NCBI GenBank assembly: GCA_049642465.1
Contig: JBAROV010000106.1
Coordinates: forward strand, 1 to 19,530
Origin: CAWDPQ01 sp049642465
GTDB taxonomy: Bacteria > Acidobacteriota > Vicinamibacteria > Vicinamibacterales > 2-12-FULL-66-21
DNA length: 19,530 nt
Direction of reading: 5' to 3'
This document shows positions 7,245 to 12,628 of the stretch, piece by piece (position 1 is the stretch's first letter; every line of letters begins with the position of its first letter). The translations under genes and the position numbers were made by a program. A model generated the notes under the pieces. That model had not been told where the DNA came from and searched no databases. It saw nothing but the letters and a program-made list of their open reading frames with translations.

Positions 7245-8633
7245 ATGTCGCTGTATCTCCTTGCAGTCGTCGGGTATCTCGCGGCGCTGACCGTGGTCGG
7301 GCTCTGGCGGTCGAAAGCGGTACACACGGGCGACGATTTTCTCATCGCCAGTCGCACGCTTCCCGCGCGCGTGCTCGTGTTCACGTTGCTGTCCACGTGG
7401 ATTGGATCGGGAAGCCTCTTTGCGGGCGCCGGGCTTGGCTATCGCGCGGGATTTCCGGCGCTCTGGCAGTCGGCGGGCGCGTGGGTCGGGATCGCGCTGG
7501 TCTATTTTCTGGCGCCGCGGGTCAGACGTCTCGCACAGTACACCGTACCGGAGGTTCTCGAGATGCGATACGGCCGCTGGGGTCGTATCCTCGGCACGCT
7601 CACCATGGTGCTCGCCTACACCACGATCGCGGCGTACCAGTTTCGCGGCGGCGGCCGATTATTGAATCTCGTGGCGGGGCTCGATCCGCGCACCGGCGCA
7701 TTCATCACCGCGGCTTTCTGTATTGCCTACACCGTCTTCGCGGGGATGCTCTCGATCGCCTACCTCGATGTTGCCAATGGCCTGATGATGATCCTTGGCA
7801 CTATCGTCACCGTCGTGTACCTCGTGGCGCATGCGGGAGGTCCAGGGGCCGCCTTGAGTGCCCTGCGACCGGATCAGCTCACCATCTTCGGATCGATGTC
7901 GCCCGTCGAGGCGGTCGCGCTCTTTCTGCCGACGATGTTTCTGCTGATGGGCGAAGCGAACATGTATCAGAAGTTCTTTTCGGCGCGCGACGAACGCGCG
8001 GCGCGCAACGCCGTCGCCGGCTGGATTGTCGGGACGATCGTGGTCGAGACGCTGATTGTGTCCATTGGCGTCTTCGGCAGCGTGGTGATTCCAAATCTGG
8101 GAGTGCAGGAATCGGAAGCGATCGCCGTTCGCGTCGCGGTGGATGTACTCCCGCGAGCGTTTGGCGTACTGCTGCTTGCCGGCGCGGCGGCCATCATCGT
8201 ATCGACGGCGACAAGCTTTCTGCTGACGCCGGCCACGAGCCTGACCCGCGACGTCTACCAGCGATTCGTCCAGCCAGCCGCCACCGATCGCCAACTGCTG
8301 CTTGCCACCCGCTTACTCGTCGTCGGGCTCGGCCTGGTGGCGTTTGCGGCCGGCAACTTCTTCCCGACGATCCTCGCGATGGCGTTGTGGGCGTACACGA
8401 TGTACGGCGCGGGCGTCACGCCGGCGCTTCTTGCGGCCCTCGTCTGGCCACGCGTCGCGCGCGAAGCGGGAGTGGCATCGATTGCAGTCGGGATGGCCAC
8501 GACACTCATCTGGGAGATTGCAGCGTTGGCGACCGGCGCATACCCGATGGGCCTGCAGACGGTTTATCCCGCGCTCATCGCCTCGATTGCTACACTAGTC
8601 ATTGGATCGCGACTTGCGCCTGTCAGTCGCTAG
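7245..8633 (+). CDS. Sodium:solute symporter (SSS) family protein
   Basis: 462 aa, a very hydrophobic protein with about 13 predicted helices. The N-terminal SRTLPARVLVFTLLSTWIGS segment, GLGYRAGFPALWQSAGAW and YTVPEVLEMRYGRWGR match the SSS fold of sodium-coupled importers (panF/putP/pantothenate-sugar type). IVSTATSFLLTPATSLTRDVY is the helix carrying Ser/Thr sodium ligands in the family. The substrate is unknown. The C-terminus (APVSR) and its TAG stop lie inside the left arm of inverted repeat D, so the last residues may have been set by arrival of that element. No clear Shine-Dalgarno is seen before ATG 7245; the start follows from the N-terminal helix. Confidence 0.9.
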   Translation: MSLYLLAVVGYLAALTVVGLWRSKAVHTGDDFLIASRTLPARVLVFTLLSTWIGSGSLFAGAGLGYRAGFPALWQSAGAWVGIALVYFLAPRVRRLAQYTVPEVLEMRYGRWGRILGTLTMVLAYTTIAAYQFRGGGRLLNLVAGLDPRTGAFITAAFCIAYTVFAGMLSIAYLDVANGLMMILGTIVTVVYLVAHAGGPGAALSALRPDQLTIFGSMSPVEAVALFLPTMFLLMGEANMYQKFFSARDERAARNAVAGWIVGTIVVETLIVSIGVFGSVVIPNLGVQESEAIAVRVAVDVLPRAFGVLLLAGAAAIIVSTATSFLLTPATSLTRDVYQRFVQPAATDRQLLLATRLLVVGLGLVAFAAGNFFPTILAMALWAYTMYGAGVTPALLAALVWPRVAREAGVASIAVGMATTLIWEIAALATGAYPMGLQTVYPALIASIATLVIGSRLAPVSR

Positions 8634-8780
8634 TCGCTCGTCGCTAGTCCGACTCACGCTTCTCAGTCGCTGGTCGCTGGTCAGAACTGACGCGCGTCGT
8701 CGCGAAGCGCTCGGGCCTGGCCCAGCGACTAACGACTGACGAGCGACAGCCGGACTAGCAACGAGCGACTAGCGACTGAC
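8622..8780. repeat. Long inverted repeat D (GTCGCTA-type heptamers)
   Basis: 8622-8650 (starts GTCAGTCGCTAGTCGCTCG) and 8752-8780 are reverse complements at 28 of 29 positions. The arms are built from seven-base units (GTCGCTA, GTCGCTC, GTCGCTG), and additional degenerate units lie between them around a GC-rich centre near 8700. The transcript could fold into a long imperfect hairpin. The left arm contains the SSS TAG stop (8631-8633), and the right arm ends 15 nt before the radical SAM start codon. Confidence 0.93.
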
Positions 8781-8795
8781 GAAGTCAGTGCCCAA

Positions 8796-10166
8796 ATGCA
8801 CTTTTTGATTATCTCCACATACGATCTCGGCCGGCAGCCGTTCGGGTTGGCCTCGGCTGCAGCCGCGCTGCACGCCGCGGGCGCCGAGACGACGTGTGTG
8901 GATCTCTCGCGCGATTCGCTGCCGGTGGATGCGGTACGCCAAGCCGATGTGATCGCATTCTTCCTGCCGATGCACACGGCGACGCGGCTGGCGCTCCCGG
9001 TCATCGACCGCGTCCGCACGCTCAATCCCTCGGCGACGCTGTGCGCCTACGGCCTCTACGCGCCGCTGAACGCAGCGACCCTGCGCGAACGAGGCGTGAC
9101 GGAGATCGTCGGTGGCGAGTTCGAGGACGACCTGGCCCGTCTCGCCTGCCGGCACGAGCACGTGCGCGTCGCACGTGACCCCGTTCCCCGTGTCCAGTTC
9201 CGGATTCCGCTGCGCGAATCGCTACCCGCACTCGACCGTTACGCGTCGCTGCAGTGGGGAACCGAGCGACGAATCGTTGGTTATACGGAGGCGAGCCGTG
9301 GCTGTAAACATCGCTGCCGCCATTGCCCGATTGTTCCGGTCTACGACGGACGATTCCGGGTCGTTCCGCAGGAGATCGTGATCGAAGACGCACGCCGGCA
9401 GATCGCCATGGGTGCGAGGCACATCACGTTCGGCGATCCGGACTTCTTCAACGGTCCGCGGCACGCGCTCGAGATCGTCCAGCGATTCGCGGCTGAATTT
9501 CCTGGCGTCTCGTATGACGTGACGATCAAGGTCGAGCATCTGCTCAACCATGCCGACTGCCTCCCGGTGCTGCGTGAAACGGGATGCGCGTTCGTGACGA
9601 GCGCGGTCGAGGCCGTGGACGACGGGATTCTGCGCCGGCTCGAGAAGGGACACACGGCAGCGGACTTCGAGCGTGCGGTGTCGTTGTGCCGCGCGGCGGG
9701 TCTCGTCCTGACGCCGACGTTCGTGGCTTTCACGCCGTGGACGACGGTCGAGGGGTACTGCCGGTTGTTGCAGACGATCGCCCGACTCGATCTGATCGAT
9801 CACGTCGCGCCAATCCAACTCGCGATTCGCCTGCTGATCCCGGAAGGCTCGCGCCTTCTCGAATTGGAGGACGTGCGCGCCGTCGTGAGCAGGTTCGATC
9901 CGCAGAGCCTGACGCACACGTGGGCGCACCCTGACCCGCACGTCGATCGCCTGCAAGACTCGATCGCGGCCATCGTCGGTCGGCGGCTGAACGCGCCGCG
10001 CCGCGAAGTGTTCACCGAGATCTGGCACCTCGCGCACGAAGCCGCCGGTCTGTCGCAGCCGATGCCGGCTATGAATGGTCTGCTGCCTCGCGCCGCTGTG
10101 CCGTACCTCAATGAGCCTTGGTATTGTTGAGCAGAACCAACGACAGAGCAGGTGGCTCTGGTGTAG
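8796..10166 (+). CDS. CUAEP-tail radical SAM selenoprotein (in-frame TGA read as Sec at residue 445)
   Basis: 456 aa if TGA 10128-10130 is decoded as selenocysteine, or 444 aa if it is a stop. Residues 1-115 form a Rossmann-like domain resembling the N-terminal domain of B12-binding radical SAM proteins, but no DxHxxG motif is seen. The radical SAM core carries the [4Fe-4S] motif CKHRCRHC (Cys170, Cys174, Cys177), with GDPDFFNG and the barrel following. The tail reads NEPWYC-U-AEPTTEQVALV and ends at TAG 10164. I recall a named family of radical SAM proteins with a CUAEP or CCAEP tail, which this matches. The reaction is unknown; the Cys-Sec pair suggests redox or radical-relay chemistry. An ATP-grasp gene follows after 92 nt. 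No Shine-Dalgarno is visible. Normal gene calling would truncate this protein. Confidence 0.85.
10128..10160 (+). promoter_or_regulatory. Bacterial SECIS element downstream of the Sec codon
   Basis: TGA at 10128-10130 is followed after 13 nt by a perfect 6-bp stem, CAGAGC (10144-10149) and GCTCTG (10155-10160), closing a five-base AGGTG loop. E. coli fdhF has an 11-nt spacer and a 17-nt minihelix with an AGGUC loop that binds SelB. Length, position and the AGGU loop core agree. The hairpin lies within coding sequence, as expected for bacteria. Confidence 0.75.
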
Positions 10167-10247
10167 GAGGACGGGAGAACGGGGGGTCGGGAGAACGGGA
10201 GAACGGGGTCCCGACCTCCCGTCCTTCCGTCCTGCCGTCCTCCCGTC
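10164..10247. repeat. Low-complexity inverted element E (8-nt units)
   Basis: Starting at the TAG stop of the radical SAM selenoprotein gene, G-rich units (CGGGAGAA type) run to about 10209. They are followed by complementary C/T-rich units (CCGTCCTN repeated three times) to 10247. The two halves can pair imperfectly around GGGGTCCCGAC. The sequence then reads AAAGTTTTT, so the element could act as a weak terminator. It fills the whole gap before the ATP-grasp start. Confidence 0.85.
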
Positions 10248-10258
10248 AAAGTTTTTAC

Positions 10259-11521
10259 GTGAGAGTCCTCATCTTATCCACCACGACAAGCTACCAGCTT
10301 CGCTCGTTTGGCGACGCGGCGCAGAAGCTCGGCGTCGAGCTGATGTTCGCGACCGATCGGTGTCACACGCTGGAGGACCCGTGGCAAGACGAGGCCGTGC
10401 CGGTGCGTTTCGACGATGAGGAGGCGTCGCTCGAAGCAGTCCGTGCCGCGGCGCTCGAGCGGCCCATCGACGGCGTGATTGCGGTTGGCGACCGCCCCGT
10501 CGTCCTCGCCGCGCGGATCGCGAGGGCACTCAACCTTCCAGGCCATTCGCCTGCAGCCGCCACGGCGAGCACGAACAAACTGCTCGCGCGCGCGTACTTT
10601 GGCGGCGCCGGCCTCCTCACGCCGTGGCATTTTGCCGTCTCGTCGGAAGCGGATCCGGCGGGCGTCGCGCAGAAGGCGTCGTACCCCGCGGTTGTGAAAC
10701 CCATCGGCCTCTCTGGCAGCCGCGGCGTGATTCGCGCCGACACGCCTGACCAACTCGTGACGGCATTCACACGCGTGCGTGCACTGCTGGCGCGCCCGGA
10801 CGTTCGTGCGCTGCGGCTCGGGAGCGAAGGCACGATCCTCGTCGAAGGCTTCATGCCTGGCCGCGAGTACGCCGTGGAAGGATTGCTGACGCGCGGCAGG
10901 TTCCGATCGCTCACGATCTTCGACAAGCCCGATCCACTCGACGGTCCCTTTTTCGAAGAGACCGTTTACGTGACGCCGGCTGTGCTCCCAACACTCACCG
11001 AGCGCACGATCATTGGGGAAGTCTCACGCGCGTGCCGTGCGCTCGGCCTCAGCCACGGCCCCGTTCACGCCGAATGCCGACTGACGCGGAATGGCGTCTT
11101 CGTCCTGGAGGTCGCCGCCCGCCCGATCGGAGGCCTTTGTTCGCAGGTCCTGCGGTTTGGACCAGATGGAGAAATTACGCTCGAGGAGTTGTTGCTGCGC
11201 CACGCGACAGGCGATTCGGTCGATGACATCTCCAGAGAAGAGGCAGCCGCGGCGGTGATGATGATCCCGATCCCAAAGCCGGGGATCCTGAAGCAGGTAA
11301 GTGGGATTGATGAGGCGCGGCAGATCCCCGGCGTTGATGACGTCCGGATTACTGCGAAGGCAGACCAGTTACTCGAGCCGCTGCCCGAGGCGGGCAGTTA
11401 TCTTGGCTTCATCTTCGGACGCGGTGCTCGTCCTCAAGAGGCCGAGGGCGCCGTGCGCGAAGCACACCGGCGGCTTGCCTTTGCGATCGATCCGGCGATT
11501 GCCGTGAACCGGGCCTTCTAG
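10259..11521 (+). CDS. ATP-grasp domain protein paired with the radical SAM selenoprotein
   Basis: 420 aa from GTG 10259. The frame is open further upstream to ATG 10118, but that part overlaps the radical SAM tail and translates repeat E, so GTG (VRVLILSTTTSYQ) is preferred; it has no clear Shine-Dalgarno. The N-terminal domain (about 1-95) is Rossmann-like and ends in VIAVGDRPVVLAARIARALNL. The ATP-grasp fold follows, with NKLLARAYF, YPAVVKPIGLSGSRGVI (ATP-binding lysine), ILVEGFMPGREYAVEGLL and the metal-binding HAECRLTRNGVFVLEVAARP. The C-terminal region includes MMIPIPKPGILKQVSG and GSYLGFIFGRG, as in carboxylate-amine ligases of the carbamoyl-phosphate-synthase type. Such enzymes make acyl phosphates and couple them to an amine or other nucleophile. 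The substrate is unknown; position suggests a shared pathway with the upstream enzyme. Confidence 0.88.
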   Translation: MRVLILSTTTSYQLRSFGDAAQKLGVELMFATDRCHTLEDPWQDEAVPVRFDDEEASLEAVRAAALERPIDGVIAVGDRPVVLAARIARALNLPGHSPAAATASTNKLLARAYFGGAGLLTPWHFAVSSEADPAGVAQKASYPAVVKPIGLSGSRGVIRADTPDQLVTAFTRVRALLARPDVRALRLGSEGTILVEGFMPGREYAVEGLLTRGRFRSLTIFDKPDPLDGPFFEETVYVTPAVLPTLTERTIIGEVSRACRALGLSHGPVHAECRLTRNGVFVLEVAARPIGGLCSQVLRFGPDGEITLEELLLRHATGDSVDDISREEAAAAVMMIPIPKPGILKQVSGIDEARQIPGVDDVRITAKADQLLEPLPEAGSYLGFIFGRGARPQEAEGAVREAHRRLAFAIDPAIAVNRAF

Positions 11522-11856
11522 CCTTTGGCCTGCTGCGGAACGTAACCCGGAGGGAGCGCGGCGCCTTCGCCGAAGAAGAAATCCTCCATGTGCTTGGCCA
11601 CGAGCTGCTGTGCCTCTTTTTGCCACGGCATCAGGCGATACTCGTTGAGGATCATCTTCATTCGTTCTTCCCACATTTTCCACGCCTCCGCAGAGATATT
11701 CTCGAAAATGCGCTGTCCGATCTCTCCAGGCCAGGGGGGCGCGTCGAGTCCAGGCATTTCCTTCTGAAACTTGCGGCAGAAGACAGTTCTTCCGGTTGTG
11801 TTGCCTGCAGGGGGCTGGGGTTCAGTGGGTCCGCCACATACGCTCATGGGGTGCAT
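11518..11856 (-). CDS. yggX: Fe(2+)-trafficking protein, YggX family
   Basis: 112 aa from ATG 11856; a second in-frame ATG at 11847 is also possible. The core runs from RTVFCRKFQKEMPGLDAPPWPG through RIFENISAEAWKMWEERMKM to EYRLMPWQKEAQQLVAKHMEDFFFGE, the conserved YggX sequence including its single conserved Cys near the start. The family is small and cytoplasmic; it protects iron-sulfur clusters from oxidative damage and may carry iron. Usual members are about 90 aa and start right before RTVFCRK, so the roughly 22-residue Pro/Gly-containing extension here is unusual and includes an extra Cys. It is convergent with the ATP-grasp gene, sharing the four bases CTAG. Confidence 0.9.
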   Translation of the reverse strand: MHPMSVCGGPTEPQPPAGNTTGRTVFCRKFQKEMPGLDAPPWPGEIGQRIFENISAEAWKMWEERMKMILNEYRLMPWQKEAQQLVAKHMEDFFFGEGAALPPGYVPQQAKG

Positions 11857-11992
11857 GTTAGCAGGGTTCGGCAGGCGAAGCGGATGCGCCGATCATCGGG
11901 GCGATTACCCAGTGAAGAGGGAAATACCGTACCTCATGTGTAGTGTTTTCGTGTAGCAAATCCTTCCAGAGTCTACGGGGATGCGGATATCC

Positions 11993-12019
11993 GGAACGAA
12001 AAGCCGCTAGATCTCTAAT
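11993..12019 (+). promoter_or_regulatory. Candidate ECF/RpoE-type promoter for the small-protein/KGG/ompA cluster
   Basis: GGAAC at 11993-11997 and TCTAAT at 12014-12019 are separated by 16 nt, close to the GGAAC-N16/17-TCTAA pattern of extracytoplasmic-function sigma factors. It lies about 95 nt before the first gene of a stress-protein/OmpA cluster. This is motif matching only; the rest of the 11857-12113 gap shows no gene or RNA I recognise. Confidence 0.25.
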
Positions 12020-12066
12020 GTTTAGCGATATCTCTCCGTCCCTGGGCCACACCGACCGTGGCACAC

Positions 12067-12113
12067 GGTTTGATACCTCAGCCTGCGGAAACTCGAATAC
12101 CGAGGGGTAAACC
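12067..12113 (+). promoter_or_regulatory. Hairpin that can hide the ribosome binding site of the small gene at 12114
   Basis: GGTTT (12067-12071) pairs with AAACC (12109-12113), and CCTC (12076-12079) pairs with GAGG (12102-12105). The right side of the stem is the GAGGGG Shine-Dalgarno and ends directly at the GTG start. The stem is short and interrupted by a small internal loop. Confidence 0.35.
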
Positions 12114-12293
12114 GTGCGATTGAGTGACAACGAGCGAGACATCGAGAATCCCCCGGAGGAAGCACCGGAAACCCCGACGGACGAACCCAAACCTTCCCCC
12201 GTCCAGGATCCGCCGGCTGAACCCGGCCGCCCGCCATACGTCGTGGCGGTCGCGCCTGACGGGCCACCACCACGAGAGTCCTACTATGAATGA
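12114..12293 (+). CDS. Small acidic proline-rich protein of unknown function
   Basis: 59 aa from GTG 12114, supported by GAGGGG six bases upstream. The sequence is rich in Pro, Glu and Asp (PPEEAPETPTDEPKPSP, then QDPPAEPGRPP) with a short PYVVAVAPDG segment near the end. It has no signal peptide or helix and is probably disordered. It ends in an eight-base ATGAATGA overlap with the start of the KGG gene, so the two are probably translationally coupled. I do not recognise a family. The case for a real gene rests on the ribosome binding site, the overlap and the non-random composition. Confidence 0.55.
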   Translation: MRLSDNERDIENPPEEAPETPTDEPKPSPVQDPPAEPGRPPYVVAVAPDGPPPRESYYE

Positions 12294-12603
12294 TGCAGTC
12301 ACGGGCCGAAACGTAATGGGTGAGCGCAAGGAACGTCGAGGCTTCGCGTCGATGTCCCCCGAAAAGCAGCGTGAGATCGCCAGCAAGGGCGGACGCGCCG
12401 CCCACCAGAAGGGGACAGCACACGAGTGGACATCGGAGGAAGCGCGTTCCGCAGGCCGCAAGGGAGGCCAGATTAGCCGCGGGGGCCGTGGTCGCCTGGT
12501 TGAGGCGCCCGATGGTTCCATGGGTTCCGAATCGGGCAGAATGTCAGACAATGACATCATGGGCCGATCAGGGACCGACAGCGGCCTGGGCGGCCAGTCG
12601 TAG
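12286..12603 (+). CDS. KGG-motif stress-induced protein (YciG/Con-10 type)
   Basis: 105 aa from ATG 12286; ATG 12316 (MGERKERRGF) is an alternative start. The central part holds two copies of the KGG repeat: GFASMSPEKQREIASKGGRA AHQKG, and HEWTSEEARSAGRKGGQ ISRGGRGR (each shown in two pieces). This is the motif of the small hydrophilic stress-induced proteins related to YciG and fungal Con-10. These are typically induced by desiccation, stationary phase or acid stress, and their biochemical role is unclear. The tail (about 77-105) is Gly/Ser/Asp-rich and probably disordered. GAGAG lies seven bases before the ATG. It overlaps the small gene upstream and is followed after 25 nt by the OmpA gene. 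Confidence 0.85.
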   Translation: MNDAVTGRNVMGERKERRGFASMSPEKQREIASKGGRAAHQKGTAHEWTSEEARSAGRKGGQISRGGRGRLVEAPDGSMGSESGRMSDNDIMGRSGTDSGLGGQS

Positions 12604-12628
12604 CAGCAGAGGACGGAGGCGTGTGCGT

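Noticed and set aside
5786..7396. Long minus-strand open frame of 536 codons across the POT gene
   Set aside because: Its arginine/histidine-rich composition is typical of a shadow frame; the overlapping frame has clear POT motifs and helices.
8622..8780. Insertion sequence or transposon end
   Set aside because: The element has no coding capacity of its own, no transposase is nearby, and no target-site duplication could be identified.
10118..10258. N-terminal extension of the ATP-grasp protein from ATG 10118
   Set aside because: It would overlap the Sec tail and translate repeat E into a Gly/Arg/Glu-rich segment; the Rossmann-like start VRVLILSTTTSYQ at GTG 10259 is where the family should begin.
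11857..12113. tRNA or riboswitch in the largest intergenic gap
   Set aside because: I found no cloverleaf, T-loop GTTCGA-type motif or known riboswitch core; only weak promoter and hairpin candidates remain.
12320..12628. Long extension of the OmpA-like protein to 12320
   Set aside because: It is out of frame over the KGG gene and arginine-rich, whereas a clear signal peptide begins at 12629 behind GGAGG.
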